In this document: one piece after another, positions 38,573 through 48,200 of the stretch
How the letters are laid out: the number at the start of each line of letters is the position of its first letter
Numbering within the stretch: position 1 is the stretch's first letter
Source of the DNA: Mesobacillus foraminis
GTDB taxonomy: Bacteria; Bacillota; Bacilli; Bacillales; Cytobacillaceae
Assembly (NCBI RefSeq): GCF_004340465.1
Contig: NZ_SLVV01000012.1
Coordinates: forward strand, 62,001-126,000
Length of the DNA stretch: 64,000 nucleotides
Direction: 5' to 3'
Program-made: the position numbers and the translations under genes
The notes under the pieces: model-generated
What the model saw: the letters and a program-made list of their open reading frames with translations, nothing else
Told to the model about the DNA's origin: nothing
Databases searched by the model: none

Positions 38573-39553
38573 ATGACAACCATCGCCGATATAGCGAAAA
38601 TAGCAGGTGTTGCAAAAAGCACGGTTTCCAGGTACCTCAATGGCGGTTCTATTAGTGAACCGACCAAAAGGAAGATTGAAAAAGTAATCGATGAAACTGG
38701 TTATTCGCCTAATACATTTGCCCAAAGTTTAAAAGCAAAGAAGACAAACATTATTGGGGTGATTGTCCCCCGCCTTGATTCCTATGCCGCATCCCGCACC
38801 ATGATTGGAATCGACCAACAGTTAAGAGATCTGAATTGCCAAATGCTTATATCGAATTCAGGCCAGGAAATAGAACGGGAAATTGAGAATATATATACCT
38901 TGTCAAAGCAGAAGGTTGCAGGAATGATCCTTTTAGCTACGGAGATTACCGATAAACACATTGAAGCTTTCGAAGCCGCAGGAATCCCGGTCATGCTGGT
39001 AGGGCAGCAGCATGAGAAACATTATAGCCTCATCCATAATGATTTTGACGCTGCATTCGAGATAGGAAGGCATGTGCTGGAAAAGGGGCATAAGAGAATA
39101 GCGTATTTAGGTGTAACTGAAAAGGATATTGCTGTCGGGGTTAAAAGGAAAGAAGGATTTCAGGCAGCCATAGAACACAGGAATGTGAACGTGAAATTTT
39201 TTAAAACAAAATTCTCGATCAATGATGCCGTAGACAAGGCCTCAGAAATCATTGACCTGTTTAAGCCGACCGTCATTGTATGTGCTACAGACAATATTGC
39301 CATCGGTGCGCTCAAAGCAGCATACAACAAGGGGATGAAAGTGCCTGAAGACCTTTCGATAACGGGATTCGGCGGCTACGAGATAACCGAAATGATGAAT
39401 CCAGGCCTGACAACTGCAAAATTCTTTTACAAGGAAGCAGGCGAAATCGCAGCCACAAATATTGTTAAGGCAGTAATGGGAGAAGAAATTCCACTCCTCC
39501 ATGTATCAAATTTTAAAATTATTGAGAGAGAAAGCGTTGACAATCTTGAATAG
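38573..39553 (+). CDS. scrR: LacI-family regulator of the sucrose operon
   Basis: A 326-residue LacI-family repressor. The helix-turn-helix and hinge are at the N-terminus (TIADIAKIAGVAKSTVSRYL, residues 3-22, then LNGG and YSPNTFAQSLKAKK). The periplasmic-binding-protein-like sugar domain runs from about residue 58 to 326. The ATG at 38573 is chosen because LacI proteins begin directly before the HTH; the open frame extends 25 codons upstream without similarity. It is transcribed with and just upstream of the sucrose PTS genes. The palindromes between it and scrA are its probable binding sites. Confidence 0.9.
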   Translation: MTTIADIAKIAGVAKSTVSRYLNGGSISEPTKRKIEKVIDETGYSPNTFAQSLKAKKTNIIGVIVPRLDSYAASRTMIGIDQQLRDLNCQMLISNSGQEIEREIENIYTLSKQKVAGMILLATEITDKHIEAFEAAGIPVMLVGQQHEKHYSLIHNDFDAAFEIGRHVLEKGHKRIAYLGVTEKDIAVGVKRKEGFQAAIEHRNVNVKFFKTKFSINDAVDKASEIIDLFKPTVIVCATDNIAIGALKAAYNKGMKVPEDLSITGFGGYEITEMMNPGLTTAKFFYKEAGEIAATNIVKAVMGEEIPLLHVSNFKIIERESVDNLE

Positions 39554-39580
39554 CGTGTTATACTTCAATTAAATTCATAT

Positions 39581-39687
39581 GGAACCGTTTTTATTTTATT
39601 TAGATAAAAAAGGAACCGGTTCCGAAATCATTTTTTTTGTTTTCCATTGGAACCGGTTCTATTTTATGTATATTTGGAACCGGTTCC
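39581..39687 (+). promoter_or_regulatory. Operator cluster of the sucrose operon
   Basis: Three copies of a 12-bp palindrome: GGAACCGGTTCC at 39612-39623, GGAACCGGTTCT at 39649-39660 and GGAACCGGTTCC at 39676-39687, plus a half site GGAACCG at 39581. The central CG and dyad symmetry are typical of LacI-family operators. Spacing of 37 and 27 bases would allow cooperative binding or looping. Confidence 0.88.
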
Positions 39688-39749
39688 CAAAACAGGTTCA
39701 CTAATAGCAAAAGGTTTAAAAAGACAATAATAAAACAAGGGGGATCACG

Positions 39750-41201
39750 ATGGACTATAAAGGAATAGCGCAGGAAACACTTGCTGCATTAGGCGGGAAG
39801 GAAAATGTGGCAGCTGCTGCACACTGTGCCACAAGACTGCGACTGGTGTTAAACGATGAAAGTATTGTTGACCAGGCGAAATTGGACAGCATGGAAGCTG
39901 TAAAAGGAACGTTTTCGACAGGAGGACAATTCCAGATTATCTTCGGATCAGGAACCGTTAATAGTGTATATAAAGAATTCGCTCAGCTGTCCGAACTTTC
40001 AGAAATGTCGACAAAGGATGTTAAGGATGCAGGGACAAAAAAGTTGAACCCTCTGCAGCGATTTGTAAAGCTGTTATCTGATATCTTTGTCCCGATTATC
40101 CCTGCGATTGTAGCAGGCGGTTTACTGATGGGACTCAATAATCTCTTGACTGCCGAGGACTTGTTTATAAGTGGAAAATCCGTTATTGAAGCCTATCCTG
40201 GCATGGCTGACCTTGCTGCTTTGATTAATACATTTGCAAACGCTGCATTTGTATTCCTTCCCATCCTGATCGGGTTTTCAGCGACCCAAAGATTTGGCGG
40301 CAACCCATATTTGGGTGCAGCTCTTGGAATGCTAATGGTTCACCCGGATCTGCTGAATGGCTGGGGATACGGGGGAGCCCTCGTTAATGGCGAGATACCG
40401 GTATGGAAAATATTTGGCTATGAGATTGAGAAAATTGGCTATCAGGGAACAGTCCTTCCTGTTCTGGCCGCTTCCTACATCCTTGCTAAAATTGAAACCT
40501 CTTTAAGGAAGGTTGTTCCTTCAGCACTTGATAATTTATTGACACCATTGCTGACAATCTTTGTTACAGGCATCTTGACTTTTACACTTGTTGGACCGGT
40601 GACTCGCGCGGCCGGAAACCTGCTTTCAGACGGAATTATCTGGCTGTATGATACAACTGGATTCATCGGAGGGGCTGTTTTTGGTTTACTTTACGCACCG
40701 GTCGTTATAACCGGGATGCATCACAGCTTAATCGCGGTAGAAACACAACTGTTGGCAGACATTGCAAAAACAGGAGGTTCCTTCATCTTTGCAATTGCTG
40801 CTATGTCCAATATTGCCCAGGGTGCAGCAACTCTTGCCGTCCTTGCTACGACGAAAGATTCTAAATTAAAGGGAACTTCTTCTGCAGCAGGAATTTCGGC
40901 ACTTTTAGGAATCACTGAACCTGCCATGTTTGGAATTAATCTGAAAATGAGATATCCATTTATAGGAGCCATTATTGGGGCAGGTGCAGCATCAGCTTTC
41001 GTGACATTCTTTAAAGTGAAGGCTGTGGCCCTGGGGGCGGCCGGTCTCCCTGGAATCATATCCATCAAGCCTGGAGCTATTGTTTCTTATATTATCGGCA
41101 TGGCTATTGCATTTGCAGTCGCATTCATAACAACGATTATACTGGCAAAGAGAGAGGCAAAGAAAGAAGGCCGTTCAGCCGGCAAAAGTGCAGCGGCTTA
41201 A
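39750..41201 (+). CDS. scrA: Sucrose-type PTS EIIBC permease
   Basis: A 483-residue fusion of an EIIB domain (about 1-85; phosphorylated Cys in HCATRLRLVL, about residue 26) and an EIIC domain (about 105-465) with some ten membrane segments, including the GMHHSLIAVE substrate loop (about 326-335) and LLGITEPAMFGINL (about 387-400). No EIIA domain is present, so phosphate must come from a glucose-type EIIA elsewhere. Sucrose specificity follows from the sucrose-6-phosphate hydrolase and fructokinase downstream. AAGGGGGA precedes the ATG. First gene of the operon behind three ScrR operators. Confidence 0.93.
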   Translation: MDYKGIAQETLAALGGKENVAAAAHCATRLRLVLNDESIVDQAKLDSMEAVKGTFSTGGQFQIIFGSGTVNSVYKEFAQLSELSEMSTKDVKDAGTKKLNPLQRFVKLLSDIFVPIIPAIVAGGLLMGLNNLLTAEDLFISGKSVIEAYPGMADLAALINTFANAAFVFLPILIGFSATQRFGGNPYLGAALGMLMVHPDLLNGWGYGGALVNGEIPVWKIFGYEIEKIGYQGTVLPVLAASYILAKIETSLRKVVPSALDNLLTPLLTIFVTGILTFTLVGPVTRAAGNLLSDGIIWLYDTTGFIGGAVFGLLYAPVVITGMHHSLIAVETQLLADIAKTGGSFIFAIAAMSNIAQGAATLAVLATTKDSKLKGTSSAAGISALLGITEPAMFGINLKMRYPFIGAIIGAGAASAFVTFFKVKAVALGAAGLPGIISIKPGAIVSYIIGMAIAFAVAFITTIILAKREAKKEGRSAGKSAAA

Positions 41202-41218
41202 ATAAACCTGCAAAAAGT

Positions 41219-41246
41219 GGAGAATCTTTTTGATTCTCCTTCTTAT
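41219..41246 (+). terminator. Hairpin between scrA and scrB
   Basis: 8-bp stem GGAGAATC / GATTCTCC with a 5-base loop and a T-rich tail. It may attenuate expression of the soluble enzymes relative to the transporter or the reverse by RNA stabilisation. Confidence 0.65.
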
Positions 41247-41264
41247 TTTAAGGAGTGACAACTT

Positions 41265-42740
41265 ATGGCGTGGACAAAAGAACAGCGTTACAGAAAAATT
41301 GAAGATGTTCCTGAACAGGAGATGTCGGAGCTTTCCAAGAGGGTAAATGGCTCTCCATGGAGGCAGCTATTTCATATCCAGCCCGTAACTGGCCTTCTGA
41401 ATGACCCAAATGGCTTTTCTTTTTATAACGGTGAATATCACTTATTTTACCAATGGTTCCCGCTTGGACCTGTACACGGTTTAAAGTATTGGTATCATAC
41501 GAAATCAAGGAATCTTGTTCACTGGGAAAATGCCGGGATAGCCCTGGCGCCGGATGACTATTTTGACAGTCATGGAGCATATTCGGGAAGTGCAATTGAA
41601 CACGAAAACCAGCTCTACCTGATGTATACAGGGAATACTCGGGATAAAGATTGGAATCGGCATCCCTATCAGTGTCTGGCCGTTATGGATGAAACTGGTG
41701 AAATTGAGAAGCTTGGCCCGGTCATCCCCGAAGTTCCCGAGGGATATACAGATCATTTTCGGGATCCCAAGGTATGGAAGGAGAATGGCTTTTTCTATGC
41801 CGTGATCGGTGCACAGAGAGAGAATGAAACAGGCTGCGTCTTGTTATTCAAATCTAGCAATCTTAAAGATTGGGATTTTGAGGGGGAAATCCAGACTAGT
41901 CTGAAGAACTTCGGCTATATGTGGGAATGTCCTGATTATTTTACGATGGAAGGTCACGGGATTCTTTTATTTTCTCCGCAAGGATTGGCCCCCGATGATG
42001 ATCATTACAATAATATTTATCAGTCGGGTTATTTGATTGGCGAGACCTTGAATCTTGAAAATCATGAATTCATGCACGGGCCGTTTATCGAGCTCGATAG
42101 AGGATTTGATTTTTATGCTCCGCAATCCACGAAGGACTCTAGCGGGCGAAGAATTTTGGTTGGCTGGATGGGTCTGCCGGAGATTAATTACCCGACTGAT
42201 CAGGATGGCTGGGCTCATTGCTTGACGATTCCAAGAGAATTAACCATTAAAGAAGGAAAACTCCTCCAAACTCCTGTGGACGAACTAAAGGTTCTGCGCG
42301 GGGACAGAATCGATGTGGAAGCCCGGCTGTGTAATGAAGGGAAAGGGTTCGATGGGTTTCAGGGAACAGCCTATGAAATGAAGGCGGAATTTTCTAACTG
42401 GACAGCTTCCGAAGCTGGGATCGAGCTGAGGACGAGTGAAAAGGAAAAGACGGTCATAAAATATGATTCAGTAAATAAAAAAGTGGTGTTTGACCGTTCA
42501 TTGTCAGGTCAGCTTCCGGGTGAGGAGTTCGGAACAACTAGGTCCTGTCAAATCGATGACACAGGCAAGCTGTCTTTCCGTATCTTTGTTGATACCTCAT
42601 CTGTGGAGATTTTTGTAAATGAAGGGGAAGCGGTTTTTACAGGGCGTATTTTTCCTGGCAAAGACAGCAAGGGTATCCGGTTCTTTGCCAGAGATGGGCA
42701 TGTTCAATTGAAAGCTGTTAAATGGGATATTATCAAATAA
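41265..42740 (+). CDS. scrB: Sucrose-6-phosphate hydrolase (GH32)
   Basis: A 491-residue cytoplasmic GH32 enzyme splitting sucrose 6-phosphate into glucose 6-phosphate and fructose. The nucleophile Asp is in LLNDPNGFSFYNG (about 47-59), the transition-state Asp in FRDPKVW (about 166-172) and the acid/base Glu in WECPDYF (about 222-228). A C-terminal beta-sandwich spans about 345-491. No signal peptide, as expected for a PTS-linked hydrolase. AAGGAGTGAC lies before the ATG. Second gene of the scr operon. Confidence 0.94.
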   Translation: MAWTKEQRYRKIEDVPEQEMSELSKRVNGSPWRQLFHIQPVTGLLNDPNGFSFYNGEYHLFYQWFPLGPVHGLKYWYHTKSRNLVHWENAGIALAPDDYFDSHGAYSGSAIEHENQLYLMYTGNTRDKDWNRHPYQCLAVMDETGEIEKLGPVIPEVPEGYTDHFRDPKVWKENGFFYAVIGAQRENETGCVLLFKSSNLKDWDFEGEIQTSLKNFGYMWECPDYFTMEGHGILLFSPQGLAPDDDHYNNIYQSGYLIGETLNLENHEFMHGPFIELDRGFDFYAPQSTKDSSGRRILVGWMGLPEINYPTDQDGWAHCLTIPRELTIKEGKLLQTPVDELKVLRGDRIDVEARLCNEGKGFDGFQGTAYEMKAEFSNWTASEAGIELRTSEKEKTVIKYDSVNKKVVFDRSLSGQLPGEEFGTTRSCQIDDTGKLSFRIFVDTSSVEIFVNEGEAVFTGRIFPGKDSKGIRFFARDGHVQLKAVKWDIIK

Positions 42741-42759
42741 ATATAATTGAGGTGATCAC

Positions 42760-43725
42760 ATGGGAAAACTATATTCAATTGGGGAAGTGCTGATTGACTT
42801 CATCCCGTTGCAAAAAGGAGTTCCGTTAAGGGACGTTTTATCATTTGAACGTGCCCCGGGAGGAGCGCCCGCAAATGTAGCGGCCGCAGCGGCGAAATTT
42901 GGAGGGGAATCTTCGATCATCACCAAGCTGGGAAAAGATGCGTTTGGGGATTTTCTTGTAGAACAATTGAAAAATGCAGGTGTAAAAACAGACAAGATCC
43001 TCCGTACAGCCGAGGCAAATACAGGATTGGCTTTTGTTTCTTTAAAGGAAGATGGCGAACGGGATTTTTCATTTTATAGAAAACCTTCTGCAGATTTATT
43101 ATTCAAGGATTCGGAGATTCATCCAGAGTGGTTTGTTAAAGGAGACGTGCTCCATTTCTGCTCGGTAGATCTTGTCGAAAGCCCAATGAAATTTGCCCAT
43201 AAAAAAGCTATTGATGCAATGAAGAAAAACGGTGGATTAATCAGCTTCGATCCCAATGTCAGGCTGCCTCTCTGGGAATCTAAAGAACAGTGCCGAACTG
43301 CTATCCTGGAATTTCTGCCGGAAGCTCACCTCATTAAGGTGTCTGATGAAGAACTGGAATTTATTACAGGTATTAAAGATGCGGAAGCTGCAATCCAGTC
43401 GCTGTTTAGAGGAGATGTACGTGCTGTAGTATACACAAAGGGGGCACAAGGTGCAGACCTTTATGTTAAAGGCAATAAATTCACTTCAAAAGGCTACAGC
43501 GTTCAGGTCCAGGATACCACTGGAGCCGGCGATGCATTTATAGGAGGGTTCCTTTACAAATTGCTCATGACTGAAGCTGTGCCTGAAAATATTGAGGAGA
43601 TATTGTCGCAAAATTACAGAGAAATTCTCTCCTTTGCCAATGCTAGCGGTGCTTTGACTACAAAAGGGAAAGGTGCCATTTCTGCGCTTCCGACAAAAGA
43701 ACAGGTTGAGGAATTAACTAAATAG
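42760..43725 (+). CDS. scrK: Fructokinase (PfkB family)
   Basis: A 321-residue PfkB-family sugar kinase that phosphorylates the fructose set free by ScrB. Substrate-binding GGAPANVAAAAAKFGG (about 31-46) and the C-terminal ATP/catalytic motif DTTGAGDAFIGGFLYK (about 253-268, catalytic Asp in GAGD) are present. GAGGTGAT lies 5 bases before the ATG, 19 bases after the scrB stop. It ends the scr operon and is followed by a terminator. Confidence 0.93.
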   Translation: MGKLYSIGEVLIDFIPLQKGVPLRDVLSFERAPGGAPANVAAAAAKFGGESSIITKLGKDAFGDFLVEQLKNAGVKTDKILRTAEANTGLAFVSLKEDGERDFSFYRKPSADLLFKDSEIHPEWFVKGDVLHFCSVDLVESPMKFAHKKAIDAMKKNGGLISFDPNVRLPLWESKEQCRTAILEFLPEAHLIKVSDEELEFITGIKDAEAAIQSLFRGDVRAVVYTKGAQGADLYVKGNKFTSKGYSVQVQDTTGAGDAFIGGFLYKLLMTEAVPENIEEILSQNYREILSFANASGALTTKGKGAISALPTKEQVEELTK

Positions 43726-43734
43726 AATCTCATG

Positions 43735-43757
43735 GGCCCGTCTTGGGCCTTTTTATT
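43735..43757 (+). terminator. Terminator of the scr operon
   Basis: GGCCC / GGGCC stem with a 5-base loop and TTTTTATT tail. Confidence 0.8.
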
Positions 43758-43944
43758 ATGGTTCAGGAGGACCTTCATTTACCTCTCCAAAGAAAAGAAA
43801 CAAATGCTGCTGTGTAATAAATCGACATTTTCCGGGAAATAAACCGAAAAGTGATCATGATAATCAGGGTGGAACGGCAATTAGTAAGGTATACTGTTAT
43901 TTGGAGTTTATTATGATCTATTGTTAATAAGGAGTTGTGATGTA

Positions 43945-44931
43945 ATGTCCATATTGGTTACAGGTGGCGCCGGGTATATTGGCAGCCATACGGTTATGTA
44001 TCTAAAGGAACGCGGAGAGGATGTCATTGTTCTTGATAACCTTCAAAAGGGGCATCGTGCTGCCTTGTCAGATGTAAAATTGTATCAGGGAAACCTGCAG
44101 GATGAATCGCTGCTGGATGAGATCTTTACTTCCAATCATGTGGATTCCGTCATTCATTTTGCGGCCAATTCACTTGTTGGCGAAAGTGTTGAAAAACCCC
44201 TTGAATATTATGAAAACAATGTCATAGGTTCCTACCATCTCATCAAAAAAATGGTTGAACATAAGGTACTGAAAATCGTTTTTTCTTCTACTGCTGCTAC
44301 ATACGGAAATCCTGTCCGTGTTCCAATAATGGAGGAGGATCCTACCGTACCTACAAATCCTTACGGAGATACAAAGCTTGCAATTGAAAAGATGCTTCAG
44401 TGGGCCGATGGAGCATACGGCTTAAAGTCTGTATGCCTTCGCTATTTTAATGCGGCAGGTGCAGATCCGGAAGGGAAAATTGGGGAAGATCATACACCTG
44501 AATCCCATCTGATTCCAATTATTCTTCAGGCAGCACTTGGCCAGCGGGATAAGGTCTCCATTTTCGGGGATGATTATCCCACTGAGGATGGCACGTGCAT
44601 TCGTGATTATATTCATGTTCTGGACCTTGCGGATGCCCATTATCTGGCATTGAAAAAAATAAGTGAAACAGGTGAAAGTGGTATTTATAATCTTGGGAAC
44701 GGTACTGGTTTTTCGGTAAAACAAGTCATCGACACATGCCGCATTGTTACAGGCAATGAAATTCGCGCAGAGGTTGCACCAAGGCGTGCGGGAGATCCGG
44801 CGGTCCTGATTGCATCAGCTGAAAAAGCAAAAACAGAGCTTGGCTGGAAACCTCAATACTCCGCTCTTGAGGAAATTGTTTCTCATGCCTGGAACTGGCA
44901 CCAGCATCATCCAAATGGATATCAAGAATAA
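43945..44931 (+). CDS. galE: UDP-glucose 4-epimerase
   Basis: A 328-residue extended short-chain dehydrogenase/reductase that interconverts UDP-glucose and UDP-galactose with bound NAD. NAD-binding GGAGYIGSHT (about 7-16), catalytic Ser/Thr in SSTAATYG (about 117-124), and the YxxxK pair in NPYGDTKLAIE (about 141-151). LRYFNAAGADP and the C-terminal RAGDPAVLIASAEKA complete the GalE pattern. ATG at 43945 chosen behind AAGGAG; the open frame begins 8 codons earlier. It stands alone between the sucrose operon and the large pectinolytic gene, so a role in surface polysaccharide or galactose use are both possible. Confidence 0.94.
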   Translation: MSILVTGGAGYIGSHTVMYLKERGEDVIVLDNLQKGHRAALSDVKLYQGNLQDESLLDEIFTSNHVDSVIHFAANSLVGESVEKPLEYYENNVIGSYHLIKKMVEHKVLKIVFSSTAATYGNPVRVPIMEEDPTVPTNPYGDTKLAIEKMLQWADGAYGLKSVCLRYFNAAGADPEGKIGEDHTPESHLIPIILQAALGQRDKVSIFGDDYPTEDGTCIRDYIHVLDLADAHYLALKKISETGESGIYNLGNGTGFSVKQVIDTCRIVTGNEIRAEVAPRRAGDPAVLIASAEKAKTELGWKPQYSALEEIVSHAWNWHQHHPNGYQE

Positions 44932-45256
44932 AAAAGTTCAAATGACAGCCTCTACCAAATCGGTAGAGGCTAATTTGCAGAGTTCACTGAAAAAGATCAA
45001 CGATAAAACGCTATGTCCCTCACAATCCTGCAGGATAAATCTATTATTCTTATCAATGATCTGACAAGCAAAAAAGTACTACAGACGAAAAGCCCAGAAT
45101 ATGGGGAATGATTCAGTGTTTAATTTTAGATGAAAGAAAAGTATTTTTAATCGACTGTTTTTTAAACAAAAATATCTGTTTTTTTACTAGGAATTAAATG
45201 TCTTATGGTACTAAGATAAAACTTGAAAGTGCTTACATGTATTTTGAAGGGGGGAA
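44932..45256. other. Intergenic region upstream of the large secreted enzyme
   Basis: 325 bases. Contains the hairpin AGCCTCTACC / GGTAGAGGCT (44947-44971), which probably ends galE although no T run follows, then an AT-rich leader with a cre-like site. No gene is supported here. Confidence 0.5.
45224..45237 (+). promoter_or_regulatory. Candidate cre site before the esterase-lyase gene
   Basis: TGAAAGTGCTTACA matches the CcpA box TGWAANCGNTNWCA at 13 of 14 positions, 20 bases before the start codon, suggesting glucose repression of this secreted enzyme. Confidence 0.6.
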
Positions 45257-48200
45257 ATGGACAAACATCACAGACTAGTCAGAATCAATAAGAATGACAG
45301 AAGGGAAGGAAACTTATTGATTACGAAGAGGAAGCGGAGAGCAAGAGGCATTATTTCTTTATTTCTTTGTTTAGCTTTAATAATTTGCAGCATTCCGATT
45401 ACCCAGCAGGAAGCAAGTGCCGCAGAGAATGATGTACTCAAGAAATTCGATTTTGGAACTTCCGACAGTGCCGTTATGGATGGATATACACAGGTAACAC
45501 CGGACACAGCCTATACAAAAGAATTAGGCTACGGATTTGGTGATTCTGCAAAAGTAACAGCAGAAGATCGTAAAACTTCAGATAAAATTAAAACGGATTT
45601 TATTACAGCAACTGAAACCTCCTTCAACGTGGACCTTGAGCCAGGTGATTATTCGATTACCGTGGTGGCTGGAGATACAGAAGAGGCAACAAGTGTAGGG
45701 GTTAGCGCCCAAAATATTCAGAAGATTCAGGATACATCTGTCTTAAAAGGTGAATTCATTGAGCGTACATTCGACTTTGCCCTTGTGGATAACCAGCTGC
45801 AAATTACATTGACAGGCAGTACGCCAAAAATAAATTCTCTGGTTATCACTAAGCTCCCAGAACGGACAGCAGGCGAGTTTCCTTCAGTTTACATTGCTGG
45901 AGACTCCACAGTTCAGACCTATGATGAGTATTGGAAGCCTGAAGCAGGATGGGGACAGATGATTTCCCGTTTTTTTAATACGGATATCACATTTGAAAAC
46001 CATTCAATTGGAGGAAGAAGCACAAAGTCGTTTATCAACCAGGGACGGCTGGATGCCATTTTGCGCGAAATCAAACCTGATGATTACTTCCTCATTCAAT
46101 TTGGCCACAATGATGCTACCGTTTCAAACCCGGAACGATATGCCTCGGTGCCGGATTATAAAAATTATTTAAAAACCTATATCAATGGTGCCCGCCAGCG
46201 AGGAGCGACGCCAATTCTCGTTACGCCAGTAGGGCGGCGCGACTTTAATTCGGAAACAGGAAAATTCAATATCTCATTCCCGGAATATGTTCAGGGGATG
46301 AAGGAAGTAGCCGAAGAATTAAAGGTTGATTTAGTAGATTTAAGTGCGCTTAGCGTGGCTTACTATGACACGATCGGTCCAGAAGGGACCCTTTCTGTTT
46401 TCCTCCATACTGAACCAGGAATCTATCAGGCTTTCCCGAACGGATCGCAGGATAATACACATTTCCAGGAGTATGGAGCCATTCAAATTGCCCGTTTGCT
46501 TTCAGGCGGAATTAAAGAGCTGGATATTCCGCTCTCAGAGTATGTGAGGGATATTGAGCCTCCAGCGAAGCTTCCTGAACGGCCGGAAGGTGTTACAGCC
46601 AGCAGCATCAGCAATGCGGGTGCCCAAATAAACTGGGAAGCATCGGAAGGCGCTGATATTTACAAGATTTACAGAAAACTTTCTGCAGACAGCACGTACA
46701 GCCTGATTGGGACTTCTACCATTCCACGGCTCAATATCACCGGCATGGAAGAAGGAAAGAGATATGATGTTGTTGTAACAGCCGTCAATGGCAAAGGAGA
46801 ATCAGCCCAATCTGAACCTGTCTCATTTACGACTAAGGAGGCTACCCTGAAATTTGACTTTGGGCTGGCAGGAAACCCAATTGCCGAGGGTTATACAGGG
46901 GTGAACCTGTCTACTTTGTATACTCCTGAAAGAGGCTACGGAATTGTCGACGCCGCAGGAATGATTGGCCGTGACCGCGGAACTGGCGGAGATCTTCTGC
47001 GTGACTGGCTTGGATATTTTAATGTCGGCTGGAAATTCAATGTTGACCTGCCAAACGGACTTTATGCAGTAAAAGTGCATGTGGGAGATTTCTTGGGAAG
47101 CGCAAGAACCACCTTGCAGGTAGAGGGAAAAGACTACGGCAGTATTTCTGCTCCTAGCCGGAACGCGACTTCAAAGGTAGTACCAGATGTTTCGGTAACA
47201 GACGGCCAAATGAACTTTGCCTTTGGCGGATCAACAGGAATTGTAAACGGTCTTGAAATTACACCAATTCTGGCTGCACCGGCAGGACTGAAGGTGAGTG
47301 AGCAGTCCTTAAACGCTGAAGAGCCATTTGTGAAACTGGACTGGAATGCTGTTGAAGAGGCAGTGAAATACAATGTTTACAGGAAAACGGCAGGTGCAGC
47401 TGACTTTGTTAAAGTCGGCAGTGCAGAAGCCAATTCTTTCACTGATAAATCTGTGGATGTGGGAATGGAGTATGAGTACACAGTAACTACTGTGGATAAT
47501 GCAAAAGTAGAAACAGTGCCTTCTGCTCCGCTTAAAGTATCCATGATCAATCCTGAGCTGCCAGCACCATCGGCTCCGGCAAACCTCCAGGTTGGAAAGG
47601 TAAACAAAAATGACCTTACCATCAGCTGGGATAAAACTGAAGGTGCAGTAACCTACAGCATTTACCGCTCCAAGAAGAAGGACGGCAAATATGAGTTTAT
47701 TGGCAAAACAAAACAAACCGTCTACAAGGATGATACCGTTTTGACCACGATACCGTATTTTTACAAGGTAGCTGCTGTTAATGCAGGGGGAGTCTCGCCG
47801 CTGTCCGACAGTCTTGAAACTCCAGCGGTAACTGTGTTGAAAAAGCAAATGGAGGAGCTTGACCGCGCTCCAGTGGCAGTGAAAACGGAAAACGGTGTGC
47901 TTGTCAGCTGGAGGATGCTTGGAACCGATTCAGAAGACATCCGATTTAATGTGTATCGTGATGGAGAAAAGGTGAATAAGGAGCCGATTGCGAACAGCAC
48001 TAATTTTGAAGATAAGGACGGAAAAGCAGACTCTAGCTACGAAATCCGTACTTTGATTGACGGGAAAGAAAGGAAAGCAGAAGGGAATATCAAGGTGCTG
48101 AGCAATAACTATTTCGATATTCCGCTGCAAAAGCCTGAGAATGGCGTAACACCGCTTGGAGATCCATACTCCTACCGTGCCAATGATGCGAGCGTCGGGG

